A stretch of DNA of 28,408 nt from Paracoccaceae bacterium (GCA_007123625.1 SKKS01000148.1:1-28408), one strand, 5' to 3'; counted from the first letter of the stretch, positions 15,889 to 23,327 are shown. Numbers and translations are program-made. The notes: generated from the sequence alone by a model not told the origin.

Positions 15889-15896
15889 ATACGTAT
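15889..15896. promoter_or_regulatory. ATACGTAT palindrome, candidate CcdA operator
   Basis: A perfect 8-bp palindrome lies between the -10 box and the ccdA start, with a further ATAC at 15876-15879. CcdA-type antitoxins bind short palindromes over their own promoter through a ribbon-helix-helix, which makes this a reasonable operator candidate. Confidence 0.4.
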
Positions 15897-15908
15897 TTGG
15901 GGGCGCAA

Positions 15909-16130
15909 ATGGGCCGCATCAAGGTCAATCTTACGCTGGATGCGGAAGTCGCCGAAGCGGCGCGGGCGCTTGGGCTGAACATGTCGCGCCTTGCGGAGGC
16001 GGCGATAGTCGAAGCTGCGAAGCACGAACGCAACCGCCTTTGGCGCGAAGAAAACAGCCAGGCCATTGCCACCTATTCGGAGGAAGTGGCCAGGGACGGC
16101 CTGCCCCTGTCACACCTCAGAAGCTTCTGA
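15909..16130 (+). CDS. ccdA: CcdA-type antitoxin
   Basis: This 73-residue protein is the antitoxin of a type II pair. The N-terminal half (KVNLTLDAEVAEAARALGLNMSRLAE) is a ribbon-helix-helix that should dimerise and bind the operator; the C-terminal half (LWREENSQAIATYSEEV, then GLPLSHLRSF) matches the toxin-binding tail of CcdA. The ATG at 15909 has a G-rich stretch about 5 bp upstream; a TTG nine codons earlier is less likely because CcdA proteins normally begin at this point. It lies 12 bp before ccdB and is probably cotranscribed with it. Confidence 0.9.
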   Translation: MGRIKVNLTLDAEVAEAARALGLNMSRLAEAAIVEAAKHERNRLWREENSQAIATYSEEVARDGLPLSHLRSF

Positions 16131-16142
16131 GGTCCTGCGCGC

Positions 16143-16436
16143 ATGGCGCAATTCGATGTGTACCTTTTGCGTGGCGGGCAACTTGTCGTTGATCTTCAGA
16201 CCGATCTGATCGGGATCGAGGCCTCGCGCATCGTTGCGCCGCTGCGTGAGGCGGGACGCTTTGCCGCCCTCCCCGGGCTGACGCCGCGCGTCGAATTCGA
16301 AGGGGGGTCATGGATTGTACGCATCCAGGAACTTGCTGCGGTCCCCGGTGCCGAACTGAACAAGCCCGTCGGGTCGCTGATCGACTACCGCGATGACCTG
16401 AAACGCGCGCTGGATATTCTGATCGACGGTGTGTGA
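16143..16436 (+). CDS. ccdB: CcdB-type gyrase-targeting toxin
   Basis: This 97-residue protein belongs to the CcdB family, which poisons the DNA gyrase A subunit. It begins with MAQFDVY, and contains VDLQTDLIG, a middle beta-rich core and the closing helix LKRALDIL, all in the family order. In F-plasmid CcdB the last three residues Trp-Gly-Ile are needed for killing; here the end reads Asp-Gly-Val, so the Trp position is changed. Some chromosomal homologues also lack that Trp, so loss of activity cannot be concluded. It is convergent with the TRAP transporter genes. Confidence 0.9.
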   Translation: MAQFDVYLLRGGQLVVDLQTDLIGIEASRIVAPLREAGRFAALPGLTPRVEFEGGSWIVRIQELAAVPGAELNKPVGSLIDYRDDLKRALDILIDGV

Positions 16437-16442
16437 GCAGCA

Positions 16443-16468
16443 CTCCGGATGCAGCGGTGGCGCCGGAG
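16443..16468. terminator. Small hairpin between convergent ccdB and dctM
   Basis: CTCCGG (16443-16448) and CCGGAG (16463-16468) form a 6-bp stem with a 14-base loop in the 51-bp gap between two converging genes. It has no T-run on either strand, so a terminator role is only suggested by position. Confidence 0.25.
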
Positions 16469-16487
16469 CCACGCGTCATGGAGGCGG

Positions 16488-17792
16488 TCAAAGCAGCCCC
16501 GGCAACCATGTCGCCAGCCCCGGCACCAGCCCGACCACCACCATCACCAGCAGAAACAGACCCACGAATGGCCATGCGGCCGCGAAAAGCGCCGTCATCG
16601 GAACCTGCGGCGCCGCGCCACGGAACGCGAACATTGCGTATCCGAAAGGCGGCGTAATCCCGCCCACGGTGACGTTCAACAGCATCAGGAGCCAGAACCA
16701 CAATGGATCGAACCCCAGAAGCGCCACCAGCGGCGCATAGATCGGGATGATGACCAGCATCACTGCGACCTGATCGATGAACAGGCAGAACAGGAACGGC
16801 AGCGCCATCATCACCAGCAGCATCGCCAGAGGCGGCCAGCCAAGCTCCGACACGAAGCGGGTGATCTGCGCCGAGGCGCCGCTTATCGCCAGAAGCTGGC
16901 TGAACAGTGTCGATGAGGCCATGATGATCAGGATCATCGCCGTCAGCAGCACCGCGCTGCGCAGGGCGTCCGTCAGCATCCCCCACCCCGCGCGGCGGAA
17001 CATGGCGGCAATGGCCAGCGCGCCCAGCACCCCGGCCGCAGCGCTTTCCGACGGGGTGGCGATGCCAAACAGGATAAGGCCCACCACCAGCCCGATCAGC
17101 GCTGCGAAAGGCAGGCAATGCAGAAGCGCCCTGCCCAGCGGTGCGGTCCGGGCGTTCAAGGGGGCTTCGGACGGTGGGGCCAGCGCGGGGTTCAACCGCA
17201 CCCGCACCAGCGCGTAGCCGATGAAGGCCGCGCCCAGCAGCAACCCCGGCAACACACCCGCGACCAGAAGCCCCGCCACCGACACTTGCGCCAGCGTCGC
17301 GATGATGATGACCAGCACGCTGGGCGGGATTACAGGCGCCAGGCTCGCCCCGCCCAGGATCATGCCGATGGACAGCTTACGGTCATAGCCGCGCCGCTCC
17401 ATCCCCGGATAGATCGTGCGCGCCATCAGCGCTGCAACGGCCATGTTCGACCCTGAAAGCGCCCCGAAAACAGTCGAGAGCACCCCGGCCAGCACGAACT
17501 GCCGCCCGCGCACCCGTCCCACCAGCCGGTCAACAGCGTCGAACAGCACCTCGGCCGCGCCGGATCGAAACAGGATCTCACCCATCAGCACAAAAAGCGC
17601 GATGGCAGTCAGCGTGCTTGTGGTCGCCGTGGTAAAGATCGAATTGGCTATCATCCCAAAGGCCTGCGGCCCCATGAACAGCGCCACACCTGCGGTGTTC
17701 AGGGCCAGAAAGGCCAGGAACACGGGCACGCCCGCAATGAACAGCGCCAGCAACAGCACTGCCGCCCAAAGCAACACCAATGGTCCGGCCAT
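16488..17792 (-). CDS. dctM: TRAP transporter large permease, DctM type
   Basis: The 434-residue protein is the large membrane subunit of a TRAP transporter, which moves the substrate across the inner membrane with a sodium gradient. It is hydrophobic throughout with about a dozen membrane segments. Family features are in place: an N-terminal FLAFLALNTAGV, the GALSGSNMAVAALMARTIYPGM region, APVIPPSVLVII, and NVTVGGITPPFG near the end. The length is normal. It is the last gene of dctP-dctQ-dctM, 12 bp after dctQ. The substrate cannot be told from this subunit; the neighbouring amidase and RidA genes suggest a nitrogen-containing compound. Confidence 0.95.
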   Translation of the reverse strand: MAGPLVLLWAAVLLLALFIAGVPVFLAFLALNTAGVALFMGPQAFGMIANSIFTTATTSTLTAIALFVLMGEILFRSGAAEVLFDAVDRLVGRVRGRQFVLAGVLSTVFGALSGSNMAVAALMARTIYPGMERRGYDRKLSIGMILGGASLAPVIPPSVLVIIIATLAQVSVAGLLVAGVLPGLLLGAAFIGYALVRVRLNPALAPPSEAPLNARTAPLGRALLHCLPFAALIGLVVGLILFGIATPSESAAAGVLGALAIAAMFRRAGWGMLTDALRSAVLLTAMILIIMASSTLFSQLLAISGASAQITRFVSELGWPPLAMLLVMMALPFLFCLFIDQVAVMLVIIPIYAPLVALLGFDPLWFWLLMLLNVTVGGITPPFGYAMFAFRGAAPQVPMTALFAAAWPFVGLFLLVMVVVGLVPGLATWLPGLL

Positions 17793-17804
17793 ACGGCGCC
17801 CTCC

Positions 17805-18344
17805 TCAACCCTGCCGCGGGGCGATGGCCAGCCGCAAGAAATGCAGCGCCGAGCCCGCGAAACCATAGATGATCCAGATCGAAATCCACGCCTTGGGCAC
17901 CGGATGCGCGGCCATCATGCGCACGTTGCGTTCAAGCTGGCGTAGCGTCTCGTCCAGGCAAACCTTCATCAGGAACAGGCAGACCACGACGCCCACCAGC
18001 GCGATCACCCTGCCCGCCCAAAGCTGGGCGCCGGGCGACAACCGCTCAAGCAGCACGGTCACCGCCACATGCCCGCCCGCGCCGGTGACTGCGGGCAAGG
18101 CCATGAACGTGACGAACAGAAGCAGATAGCCCACCAGATCGCCCGACCAGCGCGTCGGCGCGCCGAGGAAGTAGCGCGCCACGACCTCCCAGGCATAGGC
18201 CAGCACGATAAGCGCCAGCGCCGCCATCGCCAACCGCACACCCGCTTCGGTCAGCCAGTCATGCATCTGACCAAGGCGGCGCAGCATCTGCTGCCCCGCC
18301 CGGTCTGCAGCGCCACTTGCGATGTGTTCGGGCTTGGCGTTCAT
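17805..18344 (-). CDS. dctQ: TRAP transporter small permease, DctQ type
   Basis: The 179-residue protein is the small membrane subunit of the TRAP transporter. Four membrane segments are visible, at about 38-58, 68-88, 106-126 and 150-172, with YAWEVVARYFLGAPTRWSGDL between the first two, a typical DctQ phrase. Its N-terminus of about 30 residues is longer and more polar than average. The start lies 4 bp after the dctP stop codon, so translation is probably coupled; the ribosome site is weak. It should form the membrane complex with the DctM product. Confidence 0.92.
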   Translation of the reverse strand: MNAKPEHIASGAADRAGQQMLRRLGQMHDWLTEAGVRLAMAALALIVLAYAWEVVARYFLGAPTRWSGDLVGYLLLFVTFMALPAVTGAGGHVAVTVLLERLSPGAQLWAGRVIALVGVVVCLFLMKVCLDETLRQLERNVRMMAAHPVPKAWISIWIIYGFAGSALHFLRLAIAPRQG

Positions 18345-18348
18345 GGTA

Positions 18349-19359
18349 TTACTCGGTCAGGTCCGCAGCCACCGCCAACGCGCGCAGGCTGATCGCGGCG
18401 TCGCCGCAACAGTCGGTTGCAAGCTCCCAGATGTTTTCGATGAAGGCGCTTTGCACTGCAGCCGCCATTTCCGGCGACAACTCCTGAATACCGATACCCA
18501 GTTCGGCAAGGGCGGCGTCCTCTTCCGCCTGGATCGCGTTGCCAAGCCAGGGCATTTCCAACTCGGTGATCCGCCCGGCGTCCAGCAGCGCGGCCTGCGC
18601 ATCGGCATCCAGCCGGTTCCACGCATCAAGGTTGATGAACACCGGCTGTGTCGCCGCGCCGAAGGTGGGGCGCAGCCGGTAGGACGCGACCTCGTAATGG
18701 CGCATGCTGACCATCCCTGCGGCAGGCCATCCCGCGCCGTCGACGATCCCGGTTTGCAGAGCGGAATAGATTTCCGATCCAGGCAGCACCACGGGTTCGG
18801 CGCCGAGCGCGGCGATCACACCGAAATAGGTGGGCGTGCCGCGCACCTTGCGACCCGCCAGATCGCCGTTCGGACCCAGCGGTTCCTTGGTGAAGATGTG
18901 GTAACCTTCCATGCTGACCGACATCAGCGCCAGCACCTTGAGGTTATGGCGCTCCTGATAATAGGCGTCGATGGCGTCCCACACCCCGCTTTCGCGGCGG
19001 GTTACGGGGTCGACCTGCATCGCGTCCGCGGCCAGCGCCAGACCGCCCTCGCCGGCATGAAAAACCGGGTGGGTGTAAAGCATGTCGAAGGCACCGCTGG
19101 AAACGGGCTGAAGCTGTTCAAAGATCGGCACGGATTCAGGGCCGAACACGGTGACACTCACACCTCCGGTCGCTTCGAGGTTATGTAGATAGCGCTCGAG
19201 CACTGCATAGGTCGGGCGCTGCGTGCTGTCGAAGCTGGACAGCAGGCGCAAGTTGGCGGCCTGGGCCTGGATTGGAGCGGCAAGCAGTGCCAGCGCAACC
19301 GCGCCGACGGCCAGCGTCTGGCCAAGGGAGACCGAAATACGGTCGGTGAACGAAGTCAT
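18349..19359 (-). CDS. dctP: TRAP transporter periplasmic binding protein, DctP family
   Basis: The 336-residue protein captures the substrate in the periplasm and hands it to DctQM. A signal peptide with a hydrophobic stretch (residues 15-32) and the probable cleavage site AQA before Ala35 is visible. The mature part has the DctP features, including the GRKVRGTPTYF segment with the arginine that usually pairs with a substrate carboxylate, and PGSEIYSALQTGIVDGAGWP. A Cys-Cys pair near the C-terminus (ATDCCGD) is unusual and may form a disulphide. AAGGA lies 7 bp before the ATG. It is the first gene of the transporter operon and a 16-bp dyad lies 47-62 bp upstream. Confidence 0.93.
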   Translation of the reverse strand: MTSFTDRISVSLGQTLAVGAVALALLAAPIQAQAANLRLLSSFDSTQRPTYAVLERYLHNLEATGGVSVTVFGPESVPIFEQLQPVSSGAFDMLYTHPVFHAGEGGLALAADAMQVDPVTRRESGVWDAIDAYYQERHNLKVLALMSVSMEGYHIFTKEPLGPNGDLAGRKVRGTPTYFGVIAALGAEPVVLPGSEIYSALQTGIVDGAGWPAAGMVSMRHYEVASYRLRPTFGAATQPVFINLDAWNRLDADAQAALLDAGRITELEMPWLGNAIQAEEDAALAELGIGIQELSPEMAAAVQSAFIENIWELATDCCGDAAISLRALAVAADLTE

Positions 19360-19405
19360 GGCTGTGTCCTTTCTCGGCGGAGGGGAAGGTGGAGGAGCGC
19401 CCTAA

Positions 19406-19421
19406 GTAATCATTCAATTAC
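19406..19421. promoter_or_regulatory. Operator candidate 1 (in front of dctP)
   Basis: GTAATCATTCAATTAC is an inverted repeat with GTAAT/ATTAC arms around six bases. It is the first of three related dyads in this cassette and lies upstream of the transporter operon. The most likely ligand is the TetR regulator encoded at 21422-22114. Confidence 0.6.
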
Positions 19422-19580
19422 CATGTACAGGGCGCTTGCTGCTACCAAAGGTTCTGCGTGGCCTTTGAAGCGCCGAAATATGAACGAAGAACTCGCGATT
19501 CTGCGCATTTATTGAACGTTACAGAAGTAAATTGCCTGAGTTACTGACTCATTGAGAATCGACGGCTTCTCCCACTGTAT

Positions 19581-19596
19581 GTAAATGTTCTATTAC
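19581..19596. promoter_or_regulatory. Operator candidate 2 (in front of the amidase gene)
   Basis: GTAAATGTTCTATTAC matches the site before dctP at 11 of 16 positions and the site before the RidA gene at 14 of 16. It lies 54-69 bp before the amidase ATG, so a bound repressor could block that promoter. Confidence 0.6.
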
Positions 19597-19649
19597 TTTA
19601 GTGATGAAGTAGTGGTTCCGACGGGAACGGCGAATCAGGGAACACAGTG

Positions 19650-20894
19650 ATGGCGGGACATAGAACGCAGGCCGCAAGGGAACGGATCACCGCGTGGGAA
19701 TCGGGTATCCGCGCCTTTGTCGCGCTGACTGACCCCGACGCGATGCAGTCCGATACAGCCGCTGGTGTGCTTGCTGGCGTTTCCACAGGGGTCAAGGATG
19801 TGCTGGATGTCGCCGGGATGCCGACGCGCAACGGCAGCTCCGCCTGCGACGGGGCCCCGCCTGCGCGCAAGGATGCGGCGGTGGTCGCCGCGCTCCGGGC
19901 CGCCGGTGCGATGATCCTGGGCAAGACCGTCACCACGGAATTCGCGTTCATTGATCCAACCGACTGCCGCAATCCCTATGACCTTGCGCGCACACCGGGG
20001 GGATCGAGCAGCGGATCGGGCGCGGCGGTTGGCGCGGGCGTGCTGGATCTGGCGGTGGGCACGCAGACGGCGGGGTCGCTGTGTCGCCCTGCGGCATACT
20101 GCGGGGCGGTCGGGCTGAAGCCTGGCATTGGCCTGCTGTCCACGGCTGGCATGACGCCGCTTGCGCCCAGCTTTGATGCACCGGGCTTCATTGCCCGTGA
20201 CGTTGCTACGGCAGCGGTGGCACTTGCCGCCTGCACCGGCGCCCCTGCCCTTCGGACCCTGCCGCGTGGGCTGCGGCTTGGCCGTGCGCCAATCGATCCC
20301 TATGCCCCCATGTCAGCCACGGCGCTTGGGGCGATTGACGAAGCCACAGAAGCGCTTGCCGTGTTGGAGATGTCGGTCAGCCAAAGTCGGGCCGAAGTTG
20401 CCTTCGCCTCCATTGTTGCCGACCACCGCGTTGTGATGTTGGCCGAGGCGGCAGCACTGCATGGCGCACTGCTGGACACCCACGCTGATCACCTGCGTCC
20501 GCTTTTCGCTGCGGCCCTGGCCGAAGGGCGGAGCCTGCCAACCACCGAAGTTGCCACGGCGCGCGGGCGCCTTGACTGCGCACGCATGGAGTTCTGGGAC
20601 GCCATGTCCGGCTTCGACCTGCTATTGGCACCGCCGGTTCCGGATGGGGCACCGATGCGGGACCAAGGCACTGGGTATCAGATGCTCCTTACCCCTTGGA
20701 CAGTGTTCGGGGGTCCACTTGTAGCGTTACCCTGGGGGCTGGACGAGCTTGGCCGCCCCCGCTCGGTCATGCTGGCCGCCGCCCCGGGGCAAGAGGCACT
20801 TGTGCTGGCCGCAGCCGCCGCGCTAGAGCCTTTGGCCCCACCACTGCCGCGCCCTGCCCTCAGAGCGGATGGTCTGGTTCGCTCGGAAACCTAG
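19650..20894 (+). CDS. Amidase signature family hydrolase
   Basis: This 414-residue enzyme hydrolyses a C-N amide bond. The Ser-cisSer-Lys triad is visible: Lys in GVKDVLDVAG, the cis-Ser in TPGGSSSGSGAAVGAG, and the nucleophilic Ser in TAGSLCRPA, followed by AVGLKPG. There is no signal peptide, so it acts in the cytoplasm. The length is somewhat shorter than the 450-500 residues of many family members, with no indole-acetamide or GatA-specific features that I can recognise. The ATG at 19650 or the GTG at 19647 may be used; AGGG lies shortly upstream. It diverges from the TRAP operon and ends tail-to-tail with the RidA gene, the two stop codons sharing the bases CTAG. Confidence 0.92.
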   Translation: MAGHRTQAARERITAWESGIRAFVALTDPDAMQSDTAAGVLAGVSTGVKDVLDVAGMPTRNGSSACDGAPPARKDAAVVAALRAAGAMILGKTVTTEFAFIDPTDCRNPYDLARTPGGSSSGSGAAVGAGVLDLAVGTQTAGSLCRPAAYCGAVGLKPGIGLLSTAGMTPLAPSFDAPGFIARDVATAAVALAACTGAPALRTLPRGLRLGRAPIDPYAPMSATALGAIDEATEALAVLEMSVSQSRAEVAFASIVADHRVVMLAEAAALHGALLDTHADHLRPLFAAALAEGRSLPTTEVATARGRLDCARMEFWDAMSGFDLLLAPPVPDGAPMRDQGTGYQMLLTPWTVFGGPLVALPWGLDELGRPRSVMLAAAPGQEALVLAAAAALEPLAPPLPRPALRADGLVRSET

Positions 20895-21361
20895 GCGGCG
20901 AGCGCCACCACGGCGTCGACTTCGACAGATGCATTGCCGGGCAACCCTGCAACACCCACTGCGGTGCGGGCGTGACGGCCTGCGTCACCGAATACGTCGA
21001 TGAACACCTGCGTTGCCGCGTTGATCACCGCCGGGCTGTCCCCGAAGCCGGATTGACAGTTCACGAAACCGCCCAGCCGAAGCACCGCGCTGACACGATC
21101 AAGGTCACCGTCGCAGGCCAGCCGTATGGTATAGAGCAGATTAAGCGCGCAGATCTTGGCGGCGGCCTGTGCGGTGGCAATATCGACACCACCCGGCCCC
21201 ACCGGTCCGACACAAGTTACCCGTCCGTCCCATTCGCAGATCTGACCCGACAGATACACCACAAGCCCCTCGCGGCGGAACGGCAAGAACGCGCCCCTGG
21301 CTGTCCATGGCGGGGGAAGAACGAGTCCGAGTTCCTTCAATCGCTGATCAATGCGTCCCAT
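20891..21361 (-). CDS. RidA/YjgF-family protein
   Basis: The 156-residue protein belongs to the longer type of the RidA family, with the start IDQRLKELGLVLP, YLSGQICEWDG in the first strand region and the end HARTAVGVAGLPGNASVEVDAVV. The Arg in ARTAVGV is at the place of the arginine that binds carboxylates or enamine/imine intermediates in RidA. RidA proteins deaminate reactive enamines or imines, and members in catabolic clusters hydrolyse pathway intermediates. Association with an amidase and a TRAP transporter points to breakdown of a nitrogen compound. It is downstream of the TetR gene, 60 bp away, and a dyad lies 15-30 bp before its ATG. Confidence 0.9.
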   Translation of the reverse strand: MGRIDQRLKELGLVLPPPWTARGAFLPFRREGLVVYLSGQICEWDGRVTCVGPVGPGGVDIATAQAAAKICALNLLYTIRLACDGDLDRVSAVLRLGGFVNCQSGFGDSPAVINAATQVFIDVFGDAGRHARTAVGVAGLPGNASVEVDAVVALAA

Positions 21362-21375
21362 GAAGCACCCTCTAA

Positions 21376-21391
21376 GTAAACGCTCTATTAC
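21376..21391. promoter_or_regulatory. Operator candidate 3 (in front of the RidA gene)
   Basis: GTAAACGCTCTATTAC lies between the TetR gene and the RidA gene. Like the site before dctP it is preceded by CTAA, so the two share the extended start CTAAGTAA. Its closeness to the RidA start codon would let a bound repressor block transcription of that gene. Confidence 0.6.
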
Positions 21392-21421
21392 TTACTCAAG
21401 TGCCATCACATCCGCCTCGGG

Positions 21422-22114
21422 TCAAGCCCCGGGCTCGGTTTTCGGTGTGATCGGTGTCTCATCCGCTCCAAGGTGGCGCAGAACCATCGCCACCGCATGC
21501 TCCCGACGCGCGGCTTGCCACGCCGGATTGGTCAGATCGACGCCGAAGGTTGCTGACAGCGTCGCTGAATTGTTGAGATGATGCGCACTTAACGCAACGA
21601 TGCTGACATAAAGCTGCAGCGGGTCGACACGCTCCCGAAAGACCCTTTGGGCATGCCCGCGGTCCACAAGGCGCCCTATCGCATCCAGCAGCGGTTGCGA
21701 CATGTCGCGGATCATCCGCGAGCGCAGGATGTAGCGTCCGCCCAGCATGTTTTCGTTCCGTGTCATGCGCAGGAACACGTCATTCGACGAGAAGAAATCG
21801 AATGTAAATTCGACCAGCAGCCGCATCGCTCTGTCTGGGGTACCCGCTTGCAGGTCCAGACTGCGTTCCTGTTCGCGGATACTGGCATATACTTCATCCA
21901 GCGCGGCGAGATAGAGTTGCTCCTTGTTACCGAAGTAGTGGTACAGCATCCGGGGATTGCATTTCGCCACCTTGGCGATGCGCTCGATGCGGGCGCCATG
22001 AAAGCCATGTCGGGAAAATTCCCGAAGTGCCACGGCAAGAATTTGCGCTCGGGTTCGCTCCGGATCTCGCGGTCGGGTTGCGGGCTTCTGAGCAGCTGAT
22101 CTGGGCGTGTCCAT
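21422..22114 (-). CDS. TetR-family transcriptional regulator
   Basis: This 230-residue regulator has a basic N-terminal arm, then the TetR helix-turn-helix (ILAVALREFSRHGFHGARIERIAKVAKCNPRMLYHYFGNKEQLY, about residues 24-68), and a helical ligand-binding domain. The HGFHG and LYHYFGNKEQLY phrases recall the RutR-like branch, though that is not decisive. I start it at the ATG at 22114; the frame is open up to 22240 but the extra 42 residues are unlike the family. It is encoded just upstream of, and in the same direction as, the RidA gene. Three GTAA-N8-TTAC dyads lie in front of the RidA, amidase and transporter genes, while no such dyad was found before the TetR gene itself. Confidence 0.92.
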   Translation of the reverse strand: MDTPRSAAQKPATRPRDPERTRAQILAVALREFSRHGFHGARIERIAKVAKCNPRMLYHYFGNKEQLYLAALDEVYASIREQERSLDLQAGTPDRAMRLLVEFTFDFFSSNDVFLRMTRNENMLGGRYILRSRMIRDMSQPLLDAIGRLVDRGHAQRVFRERVDPLQLYVSIVALSAHHLNNSATLSATFGVDLTNPAWQAARREHAVAMVLRHLGADETPITPKTEPGA

Positions 22115-22591
22115 TCTCAGCGTTGTCCTGTGCTGGAGGGGTCGACCCGAGATTTCGGTGCCCGTTTGTATATGCGTCAGGTACGGCAGCAAGCTATCCG
22201 AAACTGCACCATCACGCTGCATACCCCGGGCCTGTTGCAAGTGTCAAAACGCAGACACATCGGCGAACACGCAAGTTACACATACGAGACGTAGTGCACC
22301 CTGAACAATCCTTTCAGGTCGCCTTCGGTGTGATCTGATCAGCTTTGCGCTATCGCATGGCGGTGTGAATGGCCGCAATGAACAGCGCCGAGGCAGCCCT
22401 CTGGGTAAGCATCCGCCGCGGGCCGTCTGTGCTGACCGCGTGAATGGTTGAACAGGATCCTCCGTTGCATCTAGACCGGAGAGAAACGACCAAATTGGCG
22501 CGTCGTCGCCGAACATACTGTGAATCTGCATGCAAAAGTGACCCACCTGCATTGTTAACGCCCGTGCGCTTTGGGCACGGAGGAAGAGCAG
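22115..22591. other. Gene-poor stretch upstream of the TetR gene
   Basis: I see no convincing gene here. Frames on both strands lack family signatures. Around 22530-22550 the bases GCAAAAGTGACCCACC resemble the repeats found at the ends of IS21-family elements, so the left end of the broken insertion sequence probably lies at about 22515-22550. Confidence 0.45.
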
Positions 22592-22893
22592 GTGTTACTG
22601 ATGGAAACGGCAATGAAGACCCGTGTGTGGATCTTGGGGGATGGGCGCAGCATCCATGCTGTAGCGCGCGAGACGGAGATTTCGCGGATCGAAGCCGTTG
22701 GTCGCCATTGATGAGGTGGATGGCTCCTCTTTTTGGCTGTCTTCACAGCATCCAACACGGCACATTTCGATGCCGGAAGCGGGAGCCATCCACTCCATCA
22801 GTGGCGACATGCCCCTCACTCACGCTCTGTTTCGCGCCGGGCGATGCGCTTCAGTTCGACTGGAGCGAAGAATATCCCCTGTTAGGCGGTGTC
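22592..22893 (+). pseudogene. Remnant of an IS21-family istA transposase gene
   Basis: Two pieces of an IS21-type IstA are recognisable. The first (22592-22684) begins at a GTG with GGAGG 8 bp upstream and encodes METAMKTRVWILGDGRSIHA followed by VARETEISR, the N-terminal helix-turn-helix of the family; its frame ends at a TGA at 22709. The second (about 22810-22893), in another frame, encodes FAPGDALQFDWSEEY, the segment with the first catalytic Asp. About 100 residues between them are missing and replaced by a 106-bp inverted-repeat sequence, and the rest of istA and all of istB are gone. The element cannot be active. Confidence 0.75.
22702..22807. repeat. 106-bp element with 26-bp inverted repeats inside the istA remnant
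   Basis: The arms 22702-22727 and 22782-22807 are inverted copies matching at 23 of 26 bases, ending inward in GGTGGATGGCTCC-like and GGAGCCATCCACT-like sequences. The 54-bp centre contains a further small dyad (GCATC...GATGC). It interrupts the istA similarity, so it may be a small mobile element such as a MITE, or rearranged IS ends. Confidence 0.55.
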
Positions 22894-23230
22894 CAACCTG
22901 CATGTGGTCTCTCGCCCATTCTTGAGGCGCGGCACCACTCAATCTGGCGCAACCCACGAACGGAGAATGCCGCGGGAGAGGCCACAGACCCAGTCAGCTC
23001 ACACCGCGATCATGGGGTCTAGTCGCGCGAAGCGGGTTCGCAATCTTGTGCTGACCGATCCCACGTTGGGCTTCTTCGGCACGCGGCTGCAGAACGCCGT
23101 GGGCGGTGCTCCATCGCGCGACAACTGAACGTTTCGGCGCTGACTTGCACCGGACCATTCGACAGCGATCGAGCCGCCCCGAGGCCGGATTGTCCGAGCC
23201 CGCGAAGGCGCCGGTGATCGCGACGGACAA
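22894..23230. other. Gene-free stretch before pstS
   Basis: No supported gene was found. A frame that joins into pstS from 23106 is open but has no ribosome site or signal peptide at its start, so it is not used as the pstS beginning. The stretch is probably decayed DNA left by the insertion sequence. Confidence 0.45.
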
Positions 23231-23233
23231 GTT

Positions 23234-23260
23234 TGTCAGCAAGTGTCATGAAACTGTTAC
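23234..23260 (+). promoter_or_regulatory. Pho box upstream of pstS
   Basis: The 18 bases 23243-23260 (GTGTCATGAAACTGTTAC) match the PhoB consensus of two CTGTCAT-like half-sites 11 bp apart. An additional TGTCA starts at 23234, about one half-site further upstream, so up to three PhoB half-sites may be present. This predicts induction of pstSCA at low phosphate. The distance to the pstS ATG is 67 bp. Confidence 0.8.
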
Positions 23261-23327
23261 GTTGGGTCCTTATCCGGACGGTACTGAAATCTTGCCCTTG
23301 TGGGGCGCCAAACCAAAGGAGCGTTTC

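Noticed and set aside
16117..17118. A 333-codon open frame antisense to dctM and ccdB
   Set aside because: It is a shadow of dctM in another frame, with Arg/Pro/Gly-rich composition and no family signature.
19510..19530. TTAC-AGAA-GTAA dyad between dctP and the amidase gene
   Set aside because: Its arms have the opposite polarity and shorter spacing compared with the three operator candidates, so it was not counted as a fourth site.
22444..23022. A 192-codon open frame across the IS remnant
   Set aside because: It contains one true istA segment but joins it to unrelated sequence on both sides, so it is not a gene.
23106..23327. Longer pstS start at 23106
   Set aside because: It would run through the Pho box and hide the signal peptide; the ATG at 23328 has a strong ribosome site and a proper signal peptide.
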